A stretch of 64,000 nucleotides of DNA from Siphonodentalium dalli (GCA_032622095.1 CP136067.1:133367990-133431989); one strand, 5' to 3'. Counted from the stretch's first letter, positions 32,266 through 44,274 are shown. The notes: generated by a model from the letters alone, not told the origin. Numbers and translations are program-made.

Positions 32266-32942
32266 TGTTTTGTTCATAAACCACACGGTAAGCTATTTAT
32301 AGATATGGGATAACAAGCGATTTTATGCCTAAAGAAGTAGGAACTGAGGTTCTGTATTCTTGTCACCAAGTATATGTAGTTTAAATCCTCTAAATATCGT
32401 CTGTTATACAGAAGAACCATTGACCATGTGACAGTCTCATGTCACAAAAGACCTATTATGGGGACACATTTCATTCCCCAAAAACGGTATATATAGGTGG
32501 GTATCAAACATTGGTCTGGAAAAGACATGGTATATGGACGTGTGTATTTACTAGATGTATTTTTTAAACGTTCATTTCATATACATGAACTCTTTATTGT
32601 TGTTCAACTTGTTAATTGGTAACCAATTATCGTATATACTTTTGTTTGGAGTGTTCATATACATCACTATACGAAACACAGCTTCTAATAAACTAGTCGA
32701 TGGTTAAATCACCACAGCCAATATCCCCAATGGTAAGCTATTTTTTAGCGCATGGGGTACATTCATGACTAAAGAAGACGGAAATGAGGTAAATTATACT
32801 TTATTATTTGATCACTTAACACACAGAACAGGTTTTGCTGACTCGCTTTGTGTAACCTATTTCTAGTATGTAGCAGTATGTTCAGCAAACACAGGTAAGC
32901 GATGCCTACGGTTGTAAGTGGTACTCGTCAGTGATCACTGAG
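32266..32942. repeat. Diverged direct duplication left of the palindrome
   Basis: GGTAAGCTATTTxTAG...ATGxCTAAAGAAG occurs at about 32288 and 32731, and the GTCTGTTATACAGAxxAACC block of the arms also occurs at 32400. So arm-type sequence continues outside the palindrome in degraded form. TTTATT at 32810 gives the minus-strand ORF a possible AATAAA. Confidence 0.5.
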
Positions 32943-33548
32943 TTAGGTCTGTGGTTCAGAACCAAGCTTTTTAGTTTTCAGTGTATAATCACCATAATTC
33001 CTGATTATTCCCAAGGTCCAAATGAGTTCACTATCTAGTTCTGAAATAGTTTTAGTTGTGTTTACAATGTAATCCAATACTAGTTGTTCATTAAACATCT
33101 TTTCAATCGTGAAAATTTCACAAGGTTCTGGGAGAATGATGTAACCGCATATTGATGTTTCTTCTTCGAATATCCGACTTCTTTCATTGAAAAACACGTC
33201 CTTGTAAACAGAAATTCGAACAAAGTTATCTCCAACGAGTTCACGAATCCCACGTATATCGTTATTTTTAGCAATACCTCTAATTAGCCAACAGTCAGAG
33301 AACAGTTGATCCACAATATCTAGTAAGAAATCTGTTTCAAATTCTGTTCTCTCCAACAAAGATTCCAATCTCTCTCTACCATCAACAAAATGTCCTTCCA
33401 AAATTAACTTTATTATTAGCTTCTCCTCCCTTCGAAACCAAGTTTGCTGTAATTCATTCTTGATTTCTTCACATAGTGTTGATGAGTTAACTAAAGCTTT
33501 GTACACTTTCTGACGCATTTCTGCTGGTAGCATATCAATTACCTCCAT
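32943..33548 (-). CDS. Orphan intronless ORF of the palindrome, left (complete) copy
   Basis: 201 residues, ATG at 33548 in context CTTATGG, stop at 32943, with AATAAA on the minus strand about 130 nt downstream. The protein starts MEVIDMLPAEMRQKVYKALV and is rich in Glu, Leu, Ile and Arg. It looks mainly alpha-helical, with amphipathic stretches around residues 1-20, 40-52 and 62-85, and has no signal peptide or membrane segment. I do not recognise the family. The helix spacing in the first 90 residues loosely recalls death-fold (CARD/DED) bundles, but this is only an impression. It reads outward from the palindrome centre. A perfect copy of its first 109 codons lies at 38994-39322. Selfish or virus-like origin is possible but unproven. 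Confidence 0.6.
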   Translation of the reverse strand: MEVIDMLPAEMRQKVYKALVNSSTLCEEIKNELQQTWFRREEKLIIKLILEGHFVDGRERLESLLERTEFETDFLLDIVDQLFSDCWLIRGIAKNNDIRGIRELVGDNFVRISVYKDVFFNERSRIFEEETSICGYIILPEPCEIFTIEKMFNEQLVLDYIVNTTKTISELDSELIWTLGIIRNYGDYTLKTKKLGSEPQT

Positions 33549-35576
33549 AAGTCATTACGAAACACTCTGTTTATTCGAGGTAATCCACTACAACACGGGG
33601 TATTGATCGTGAGTTTCTCACAAAATTAGCACCAGTGTTATACAATCGGTGCTCATACTATACATAGCGTTCACACTCTAAAGACGCTCGGAAAAGTATT
33701 TATTTCTTATTATATTATTTATAACAACCAATCAAAACCCGTCGTTCAATTTAACTATACACGGACAAGCGGTATGATAACAACCGTACAACAACTTGAT
33801 GTATACTAGTCATATTTCATATTATTATTCTAAAATCTCCATTACATGGAGCGAAATAAAGAGCGTATATGATGTAGACTGGTGTATAAATACTTAGTTA
33901 TTTCTTTTCATCAATTATATGTATTGTAACTCCTATAAATATAGTCTGTTATACAGAGTAAACATGTACCACGTGGCAGTCTCACGATAGGCATACTATG
34001 TGAAAACATGTGCATATCACATATTCTTTTTACCGTTCATTCGTACGTAATCCAATCTCTCTGTTAATACACAGGCATAAAACCATTGGTGTGGAAAAGA
34101 CCTAATATGTGAATGCGTGTATTTACTTGATGTATACTAGGCCATTCATATTATTACTCTGAAATCTCCATTGCATGGAGCAAAATAAAGAGCGTGTATG
34201 ACGTAGACTGGTGTATAAATGCTTAGTGATTTCTTTCCATCAATTATATGTATTGTAACTCCCATAAATATAGTCTGTTATACAGAGTAACCATGTACAA
34301 CGTGACAGTTTCACGATAGGTCTACTATGTGAAAGCATGTGTATATCACATATTTTTTTTGCAATTCAATCGTATATAATCCAAGCTCTCTGTTAATACA
34401 GAGGCGTCAAAACATTGGTGTGGAACAGACCTACTATGTGGACGCGTGTATTTGCTTGATGTATACTGGTTCATTCATAGCATTACTCTAAATTCTCCAT
34501 TACATGGAGCAAAATAAAGAGCGTATACGATGTATTCTTTTCATAAATTATATGTATTTTGACTCCTGTAAATAGTCTGTTATACAGATGAACCGTGTAC
34601 CACGTGACGGTCTCGCAAAAGGTGTATACACATGTATTCAATGTATTCTTTAATAAGTCATTTCTCTATTATTTTCGTTCAGTAATATTGGTAGAAATGT
34701 AGTCTGAAATCGTCTGTATAGCGTCATATAGCTTTATTGGTGAATACGTCCATATTTCTTAAAGTACAGTACATATTCATAATGTCAGGCATTATCAGCC
34801 AACTATTTATAGAAATACCTGTTATATGAGATCATATCGTAGCTGAATCTGGGATGCGACCTACCTCAACGGCGAAGTGCGCTCAAATGAAGTTACACAT
34901 ATTATATGAGCCATTGTATGGATCGATGAGGTGTTATCTCAGTATGTCCGTACAATATTAGTAAACTACACCCCCTGCCTATTACGTATACCAAGCGAGC
35001 GAAACAAACATGACATATCGATTATGTATATATAGTGATGAATCTATGCCTGGTCTCACAGACAAATGTTCATATTTAGAGTAAATACATATGTGTATCC
35101 TTTAATGTAATGTCAGCAAATGTATAGAAACGCAGCGTTCAAAATAGTAAAAAGTATACATTTTTTACTTAAAATTTCATTGTTTATGGTTAATTTCCTG
35201 TTATGAAACGTGTCATTTTATAAACGCGTAATACGCAATAAAAAAAATACCTGTTTGACAAAACTTTTAAACGCTATTATGACTATATTTGGCGAATAAA
35301 AAAGGGGGTATTTGACGTAGTACAACAACGCGAAATGACTACTTTTTTAAACGCGAATTTGAAACAAAACTAATATACAAAATAATTTTAAACTAAATAA
35401 TAAGTTTGGTTGATGTATTTTCTCACAAAGAAGCGCTCGTATACGATGTAGCGGTATGTTACAGAGTTATCGTTCTTTTCGAGGCTAAAAAAAAGCGCAG
35501 ACCGGCCCCCTCCCTCTCCCCCGTTTTAAAAGGGGCGGGGTTAAGGGGAGCGATCGCGCGTCACGAAAAAATGTCA
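33222..35576. repeat. Left arm of a giant palindrome
   Basis: 2355 bp that match 36964-39322 in inverted orientation with only scattered differences (for example GGGGGTATTTG versus GGGGCTATTTG near 35306, GCGAAACAAAC versus GCGATCCAAAC near 34998, and small indels). It contains the ORF start, then about 2.3 tandem units of 329 bp (33840-34620; ATAAAGAGCG at 33856, 34185 and 34514), then unique DNA rich in TA, ending at GCGCGTCACGAAAAAATGTCA. Confidence 0.95.
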
Positions 35577-36963
35577 TAGAAGAAAAGTATAAGTCAGAGG
35601 AAATGGATGGGGGAAACGACACAGTATGAGGGGTAATGGAGTGTGGGAAATGGGGATGGGATGATATGACCGTGTATTAATTGGAGATGATAATGGATTA
35701 GGTAGTGTACACTGTTCATGGTTTTTAATATATGAATTAACATATAGTGAAGAGCTTAGGAGGCTAGGAAAAGCCACTCAATATAGGTTTATACATGTAT
35801 ATGGTGCAAAAAGGGGAAGGAGATGGGGAGAGCGAGAGGCAAGAAATTGGGGCAGAAGGGTATAATTTGGAGAAAACATTGAGGTGTAAGCCTTACTTTC
35901 CTAGGAAAACATTGGGATTGTTGTGGGTAGAACAGAGGTAAAATAAGAGTTGTATAAAATGGAAAAAGGGAGACATGAAAAGAATGAAAGGTGCTTATGG
36001 GATAAAGGGGTAAAGGGGCAGTGGGAGAGTGTATATAGGTGTATAGCGAAGAGTATAGGAGGCTAAGAAAAGCCACTAAACAGAGGTTTATACATGTGTA
36101 AAAAGGGGAAGGCGATGGGGAGAGTGAGAGGCAAGTAAATGGGAGCAGAAGGGTATAATTTGGAGAAAACATTGAGTAGTAAGCATTATTTTCCTAGGAA
36201 AACATTGGGATTGTTGTGGGAAGAACAAAGTGTTTAGAGGTACAAAAGGGGAAGGTAAAAAAGAATGAAAGGTGGTTATGTGGAGAAAGGTAAATGGGGT
36301 ATTGGGTACAATGAATAGAGGTGTATAGCGGAGAGCTGGGTGGGGGACATGTACATAATTAAAGTAGATGAGATAAGAATAATCTTTGAGTATATACCTA
36401 AATCATATGAAATGTGGGGGTTTTGCTTTGGAAGGAGAGGGGTAACCATGATTGCAGACAGTAATTAGAGGGTAAGAGCCGGCAAGGGGCTTAAAATAGT
36501 ATAGAAAATAAAATGGCATCAGGTAGAGGAAAGCAGAGGGAGTGAGAAAAGAGGGCCATAGGGGTAAAAGTATAACTAAATCATATCAACTGGGGTGAAG
36601 AGGGAACGAGATGGGTAAAAAGGGACATATATATATAATTTAGGTGTAAGCAGTTGGTCGAAAACATAGGGGATGTAACACGACAAAAGAGTAAACATGA
36701 AGCAGAGAATAAATGGAAAGTATTACGTATATGTGTATGAACTTGGGGGTTTGTGTATTAAGGATACAGTAGTAAAAAGGAGAACACATGCAGAATGGTG
36801 TAAACTTATAGGAAATGACAGGGACATAGGGCAAAGAACATGAATGATGCACAGAGTAGCATAAAGATGATGCTAAGAAGTTCGGAAGGGAAGGGGTTAT
36901 ATTGGGTAAGGGTAAAAGTAGAATTGTGGTAAATATGTAGAAGGGTTATGTGTGAAATGGGGG
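35577..36963 (+). repeat. Purine-rich spacer of the palindrome
   Basis: 1387 bp with strong strand bias: the + strand is dominated by A and G (AAAAGGGGAAGGxGATGGGG, GGGGTAAAGGGG). A 295-300 bp unit is duplicated in tandem (about 35750-35935 and 36045-36235; shared TTTGGAGAAAACATTGAG and CCTAGGAAAACATTGGGATT). The long minus-strand ORFs here (35574-36172, 36640-36852) are Pro/Leu/Phe-rich reflections of the purine bias, not genes. Confidence 0.85.
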
Positions 36964-39322
36964 TGACATTTTTTCGTGACGCGCGATCGCTCCCCTTAAC
37001 CCCGCCCCTTTTAAAACGGGGGGAGAGGGAGGGGGCCGGTCTGCGCTTTTTTTTTAGCCTCGAAAAGAACGATAACTCTGTAACATACCGCTACATCGTA
37101 TACGAGCGCTTCTTTGTGAGAAAATACATCAACCAAACTTATTATTTAGTTTAAAATTATTTTGTATATTAGTTTTGTTTCAAATTCGCGTTTAAAAAAG
37201 TAGTCATTTCGCGTTGTTGTACTACGTCAAATAGCCCCTTTTTTATTCGCCAAATATAGTCATAATAGCGTTTAAAAGTTTTGTCAAACAGGTATTTTTT
37301 TTATTGCGTATTACGCGTTTATAAAATGACACGTTTCATAACAGGAAATTAACCATAAACAATGAAATTTTAAGTAAAAAATGTATACTTTTTACTATTT
37401 TGAACGCTGCGTTTCTATACATTTGCTGACATTACATTAAAGGATACACATATGTATTTACTCTAAATATGAACATTTGTCTGTGAGACCAGGCATAGAT
37501 TCATCACTATATATACATAATCGATATGTCATGTTTGGATCGCTCGCTTGGTATACGTAATAGGCAGGGGGTGTAGTTTACTAATATTGTACGGACATAC
37601 TGAGATAACACCTCATCGATCCATACAATGGCTCATATAATATGTGTAACTTCATTTGAGCGCACTTCGCCGTTGAGGTAGGTCGCATCCCAGATTCAGC
37701 TACGATATGATCTCATATAACAGGTATTTCTATAAATAGTTGGCTGATAATGCCTGACATTATGAATATGTACTGTACTTTAAGAAATATGGACGTATTC
37801 ACCAATAAAGCTATATGACGCTATACAGACGATTTCAGACTACATTTCTACCAATATTACTGAACGAAAATAATAGAGAAATGACTTATTAAAGAATACA
37901 TTGAATACATGTGTATACACCTTTTGCGAGACCGTCACGTGGTACACGGTTCATCTGTATAACAGACTATTTACAGGAGTCAAAATACATATAATTTATG
38001 AAAAGAATACATCGTATACGCTCTTTATTTTGCTCCATGTAATGGAGAATTTAGAGTAATACTATGAATGAACCAGTATACATCAAGCAAATACACGCGT
38101 CCACATAGTAGGTCTGTTCCACACCAATGTTTTGACGCCTCTGTATTAACAGAGAGCTTGGATTATATACGATTGAATTGCAAACAAAATATGTGATATA
38201 CACATGCTTTCACATAGTAGACCTATCGTGAAACTGTCACGTTGTACATGGTTACTCTGTATAACAGACTATATTTATGGGAGTTACAATACATATAATT
38301 GATGGAAAGAAATCACTAAGCATTTATACACCAGTCTACGTCATACACGCTCTTTATTTTGCTCCATGCAATGGAGATTTCAGAGTAATAATATGAATGG
38401 CCTAGTATACATCAAGTAAATACACGCATTCACATAGTAGGTCTTTTCCACACCAATGGTTTTATGCCTGTGTATTAACAGAGAGATTGGATTACGTACG
38501 AATGAACGGTAAAAAGAATATGTGATATGCACATGTTTTCACATAGTATGCCTATCGTGAGACTGCCACGTGGTACATGTTTACTCTGTATAACAGACTA
38601 TATTTATAGGAGTTACAATACATATAATTGATGAAAAGAAATAACTAAGTATTTATACACCAGTCTACATCATATACGCTCTTTATTTCGCTCCATGTAA
38701 TGGAGATTTTAGAATAATAATATGAAATATGACTAGTATACATCAAGTTGTTGTACGGTTGTTATCATACCGCTTGTCCGTGTATAGTTAAATTGAACGA
38801 CGGGTTTTGATTGGTTGTTATAAATAATATAATAAGAAATAAATACTTTTCCGAGCGTCTTTAGAGTGTGAACGCTATGTATAGTATGAGCACCGATTGT
38901 ATAACACTGGTGCTAATTTTGTGAGAAACTCACGATCAATACCCCGTGTTGTAGTGGATTACCTCGAATAAACAGAGTGTTTCGTAATGACTTATGGAGG
39001 TAATTGATATGCTACCAGCAGAAATGCGTCAGAAAGTGTACAAAGCTTTAGTTAACTCATCAACACTATGTGAAGAAATCAAGAATGAATTACAGCAAAC
39101 TTGGTTTCGAAGGGAGGAGAAGCTAATAATAAAGTTAATTTTGGAAGGACATTTTGTTGATGGCAGAGAGAGATTGGAATCTTTGTTGGAGAGAACAGAA
39201 TTTGAAACAGATTTCTTACTAGATATTGTGGATCAACTGTTCTCTGACTGTTGGCTAATTAGAGGTATTGCTAAAAATAACGATATACGTGGGATTCGTG
39301 AACTCGTTGGAGATAACTTTGT
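36964..39322. repeat. Right arm of a giant palindrome, truncated by an assembly gap
   Basis: Inverted copy of 33222-35576, starting TGACATTTTTTCGTGACGCG. It runs without a break to the first N at 39323, so its true outer limit is hidden. Sequence after the gap does not continue the match. Confidence 0.95.
38994..39322 (+). CDS. Orphan intronless ORF of the palindrome, right copy (cut by the gap)
   Basis: Starts at the same ATG as the left copy, and its first 109 codons are identical to the left copy, ending RELVGDNFV at the N run. Upstream sequence (Glu- and Arg-free leader with ATTCGAGGTAATCC mirror block) is also identical. It cannot be said whether the rest of the gene exists on this side, because the gap replaces it. 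A reading through the Ns into 39423-39458 is artificial. Confidence 0.6.
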
Positions 39323-39422
39323 NNNNNNNNNNNNNNNNNNNNNNNNNNNNNNNNNNNNNNNNNNNNNNNNNNNNNNNNNNNNNNNNNNNNNNNNNNNNNN
39401 NNNNNNNNNNNNNNNNNNNNNN
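39323..39422. other. Assembly gap, 100 N
   Basis: Exactly 100 N, the usual placeholder for a gap of unknown size. It falls at the end of the right palindrome arm on one side and in a short tandem repeat on the other. Confidence 1.
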
Positions 39423-39512
39423 ACATACAGTCACCCAGGATCTCTCAAATGTGTATAAAGTCACACAGTATCTCCAAAATGTGCATAAAGTCACCCATGC
39501 AGAATCTTAATT
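39423..39512 (+). repeat. Short tandem repeat at the contig edge, unit about 31-33 bp
   Basis: Nearly three units of CATAAAGTCACxCAGxATCTC followed by xxAAATGTG. Its position right after the gap suggests a longer array caused the break. Confidence 0.7.
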
Positions 39513-40049
39513 TATCGTATGACTCAATCATTATTTACCTTTGGAAAGTATGTCATAAATCAAATTCATATGAACTACTAGTTCATATCACCTTCCGATA
39601 ATTTGATTGGTTTGTTGACAAAAAGTGTGTTCTGATTGGCTGAATGGCAGCCTGAGCCGAGCCGCATCTCTAACTAAATGCAGGTCAAATTCGTGCGCGT
39701 CAATCAACGCGATGCCGAAATTCTCGCAATTATAATCTTGAAATATATAGTTTTGGACATTGTTATACGATAAATAGAATATGTAATTCGTATTTATCTA
39801 ATAAACATACGATATAATGTCACAAACTGAGAACAGAATATATCTTCGCGTGCATATTATTTCTGCTAGCTCACCAGGTGTAATTGGGCTTCCGGTGCAA
39901 TGAAGTGACGTCACATTAACCTTTTGCTGCCGATGTCATATAGCTATTTAGTGATTTGTGTGCGTTTTGGAACATCATAATCAATTTATAGGTGTCATAT
40001 GATAAATAGAATATGTAATTCGTGTTTCTCTCATACGATATTTATGAAA
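39513..40049. repeat. Intergenic stretch with a direct repeat
   Basis: GATAAATAGAATATGTAATTC followed by GTxTTTxTCT occurs at 39770 and 40000 beside the palindrome at 40050. Otherwise nothing recognised. Confidence 0.45.
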
Positions 40050-40140
40050 CTCGTCACGAATTTTCAGTTTTCTCTCGCCGGAGGCTCGAGAAAACTGAAA
40101 ATTCTTAGACTCGTTTCATTAAATATCATATGAGAGAAAC
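40050..40140. repeat. Hairpin, about 38 bp arms
   Basis: GAAACTCGTCACGAATTTTC then AGTTTTCTC is complementary to GAGAAAACTGAAAATTCTTA then GACTCGTTTC, with a GCCGGAGGC-type loop. Probably a MITE core, flanked by the GATAAATAGAATATG repeats. Confidence 0.75.
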
Positions 40141-41660
40141 ACTCATTTCATATCCTCTATATATCGTCAAAGACAAATAAAAGACGGAATTTTAAATTAG
40201 TCATTTGTTCTGTTTCGTTTTGTTTTTGTTTTTAATTTCAGTGATTTTTGGATTCCAAGATTCTATTTTAGTTTAGTTTGAATACAATATAGTGATCAAT
40301 ATAAATTATATAAGTAAAGGTCAACGCAGCTCTCTCGTTAGATCTAGATCACGTCTATACCCCCCCCCCCCCCCCGGGACACTGTTACTCCACTTTTTCT
40401 ATTCACATACCGATATATATGAACAAATAGGGTACAGTTTAGTGACAATACTTCGTGGTCGTCATAATTAATATATATGCCGCCCGTCAATTTTCTTGCA
40501 CAATGAGTCTACCAAGCTCTACCAGCTCTACCAGCGTCGTTGTCAATCGTCTCTCGGATTTATTTACTTGAACACATTGACCCGTGAATGTCTGGAGGCG
40601 GAATATTTTTAATCAACACGCAGTCTTAATTTTGTATGGAAGTACTGTGCGTACAATTAAAAAAAAATTCCAAGTAGACTCATTGTTCCAGAAAATCGAC
40701 GGCCGACATAACTAATTATATATGGCACAGTAATTATACGGCGACCACTTATCACTAAATGCACCATCGTGAGACAACATACCTACCATGCCATTGCTGC
40801 CTTCTGAAATTTTAACAAAACAATGGAATAGCAAAATAAAAAACTAATAAAATATATATTCACGACAAGGGCTAGAAGCGGGGAGGGGCAGATTTGCCCG
40901 TTAATTATTTTTGCATCAAGTATGCACATGGAAGAAAGTTTATTTGTATGCAACAGGGAGAGACTCGTATGCTGCCCTAAGTGTGGAGTATATAGAGTCC
41001 AGTGCATGAATGAGTAAAATGCCAAAGTCGGAACGAATTGCAACATAATTGTTCTGCGCATGAATATACAAGTGTACATATATATGCACCCATTATATAA
41101 CAACATACTAAAAATCAAAAAAAATCCAGAAAAGGGAAATTGGTGAATTTGTAAAATAAATTTATAAAAATTCGGTAAAATCATCATTTTATATGGATGT
41201 TCACTTTTTCAGTCTTACAGGAATTATAATAATTATCAAATATTTAATTTCACAAGTCCTTTCAATTCTCTGTTCATTTTGTAGATCTTGCATGCTTTCC
41301 CGATTACAGAACAGAAAACCATTTCCATATTCGTTAAGCCCTTTTCGAGTTAAGTGACTTAAAAAAAACGGGAGTTTATCTTATTTCGGAGTATATATTT
41401 CTCACAACCATGGAATTGGACATTTCATTCACCAAAATTCTGTTAATGTCAAATAACTCGGCTAGAATCAATGTCTGTGAATCTCAAGTTGACCAAGTTA
41501 CAAGCAGGTATTTTTGGGCAAATCGGATTTATTGTCGGAAATGGATACCTTACAACGAGCATACAACAAAGCGTGAAGAAGAACGCCGTTATTATGATTA
41601 ATTTGATTGATTGCTTGCCTATAGTGAGCACTATTAATTGTATTAACACGATGTAATATC
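40141..41660. other. Stretch upstream of the LINE ORF
   Basis: Contains a C run at 40362-40376 and no supported gene. The 5' end of the LINE may lie here, but no ORF1 is visible. Confidence 0.4.
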
Positions 41661-44274
41661 ATGTCACCACCCTGTCATTCTAACCTACACCATAAGTCGT
41701 ATTTTACTATAATAGGTTTATTGCTGTGCCTACTATCGACATTGTGTATTCATGTATCTCTAAATTATATATCACAATATGTACCGCCGTATTTAAGCAC
41801 CACATATATTATCATGACGTCCAATAACTGTAGCCAATTAAAACGGAGCTTCCTAACATGGAATGCCACAGGCCTAATGAGCTCTTCAGCTTACCTAACA
41901 AGATTTCTTGAATTTAATCATATCGATGTGGTAGGTGTCAGTGAACACTGGCTACATGAACACAATGCAGATTATGCGCAATGTATCAGTAAGCAATATG
42001 ATTATCACGTTGTCTGTGACGCCTCGCAACGTCTACCCATGCAGAGGGGTAGATATTCCGGTGGTGTTCTACTTATGTGGCATAAAAAATACGCAAAATA
42101 CGTTACCGCTCTTCAAATTCCAGATGATAGGATTGCTGGCATTCAAATGCAAATTAGCCGACATCAGTATCTATATATCTTCCAGATATACCTTCCTTCT
42201 ACAAATCACACTCTTGACTTTTACAAAGAGTATTTGCAAAAGGTCAGCACTGTTTTCGATACATATAGTTCGCTGGGCAAAATAATTATGATGGGAGACT
42301 TTAATGCAAATCCGGACAAAAAGGGTCCAAGGAATTCTGCATTCAAGAAATTTGTCAAAGCGCTAAAATGTTTCTCTGTGAATCACTCGAGATGCAGATA
42401 CCCAAATAGTTCTACGTGTATTCCGTACAATAGTAATAACGGCACAGTTATTGATCACGTTTTGATTCCCACTGAAGACTCAGCCCTTATACCAGACATC
42501 AATGTTATCGATGACGATTCCCTAAATGTGTCAAATCATCGCCCAATTTTGTTCACAATGCAATTTCCAGTTGACAATCACGGCATTTACAACGTCACGA
42601 ACAATAACTCTAAACCAAATTGGAAAAAAGTTAAATCAGACCCTTCAATCTTGCAAAATTATCGCAATGCTCTTGACTTAAAGCTATGTGATAGTAAAAC
42701 TGACATTATTAACGTATCTGAAGTTGATGTTATATATAATGAGATTGTAAGCGCGATAACATATGCATCTGATCAGTGTATACCCCGCAAGAGGTTCTCA
42801 AAACACCTCAAACCGTTCTGGAATAAAGAACTTAATATCTTGCATAAAGAAATGAAAAAGTATCGATCTATTTGGATCAGGGATGGCCGACCCCGCGCTT
42901 GCTCTGGTGCTATAAGCTACACAAACTATAAAAACGCAAAGGCACACTTTCGAAGGTTGTATCGTTTGAAATCTTATAAGTACATTCAGGAAATAAATCA
43001 TGAAATTGATCACAAAGCTGAAGTTGACCACGACTCATTCTTTAGGTTATTCAATCTGAAACGGTCTAAACGAGTCAGCCCCAATAATATGTTTCATCAC
43101 GATGGAAAACTCTTAAGGGACCCTGAAGACATTGTGTGCGCATGGGGTGATTACTTTGAACAATTATATACGCCACTGACCTCAGAAGAATTTGATCAAA
43201 CGCATTATACCTCAGTAAATAGTTTTGTAAATGACATAATACAAGAAAAGGCACCTTCTTCTATTGATAAACTCATTCTCTTCCCAGTTACATGTCAAGA
43301 ACTCAAATCTGTGTATAAGTCTCTAAGCTTAAATAAAGCTGTAGGGTGGGATAACGTAGCATACGAGCATATTATATACGGCAGCGACTTACTCACAAAT
43401 ATTTTATCAACCTGCTTATCCGGAATATTTAAATATGGTAAAGTTCCAAAAAATGCAAAGAAAGGAATAATTATAACTCTACACAAAGGCGGTTCCAAAT
43501 GCAAAGATGACTTTAATAACTATAGAGCAATTACATTGATGCCTGCCCTATACAAAATTACTGAACGTGTGCTTCTGAACCGAATCGAGAAATTCTCTCC
43601 CCGTACTCTAGAAGTTGACCCATTGCAGCACGGGTTCCAAAAATGTTTGAGCTCAAATATGGTGTCGTACATGACACTAGAATGTATTGATTATGCTAAA
43701 GATGTTGGTCACAAAATGTACGCATGTTTCCTGGACGCAATGAAGGCCTTTGACACGGTGTGGATCAACGGGTTGTTGTACAAACTATATGATCGCGGCA
43801 TTCAAGGCCTCTCGTTTTCTCTTATACATAGCCTGATATCTGATGTCCAATGTTCAGTTAGGTATAACGGTACATCATCCCGTTGGTTCACAGTGTGTCA
43901 AGGAGCAAGGCAGGGGGGAATATTATCCCCTTCATACTATATGATCTATGTGAACGACCTCATACTACAGCTGAGGAACTCAAGAAATGGTCTAAACTTA
44001 TATGGTATAGATTGTTCCAGCCCAACGCTAGCTGACGATATGTTATTACTTTCACTTACTATGACTGGGTTACGTAATCTTTGCGACATCTGCTACCGTT
44101 ACAGCACGGTGTGGCGCTATATGTACAACCCATCAAAATGTTCCGTTATTGTATTCAATGAATCTAAGGCGCGTGCAAACAAAACTGACCGTAGATGGCA
44201 TATTGGACCATCTGTAATACCGGAAGTGGAAGAAGTTACCCATCTTGGTATTCCTTTAAATAAGTATGATTTAA
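41661..44274 (+). pseudogene. LINE ORF, 5' part: APE endonuclease and reverse transcriptase
   Basis: The frame opens at 41661; a second ATG at 41814 (residue 52) is the more likely start because residues 14-50 are an unusual hydrophobic leader. APE endonuclease: WNATG near residue 67, SEHWL (catalytic Glu) at 94-98, GDFNANPD near 212, VIDH near 264, SNHRPI near 293. Reverse transcriptase: LDAMKAFDTV (first catalytic Asp) near 691, GARQGGILSP near 748, and LADDMLLLS (ADD box, with Leu where Tyr or Phe is more usual) near 790. The normal frame ends at the TTAA where the MITE begins; the readable codons beyond, to 44342, are MITE sequence. The natural function would be target-primed reverse transcription. 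Confidence 0.85.

Noticed and set aside
35574-36852. Long Pro/Leu/Phe/Ser-rich minus-strand ORFs in the palindrome spacer
   Set aside because: They mirror the purine bias and the tandem duplication. Composition is low-complexity and there is no start context or domain.
38994-39458. ORF read through the N gap
   Set aside because: The Ns are a placeholder of unknown size; only codons up to 39322 are real.
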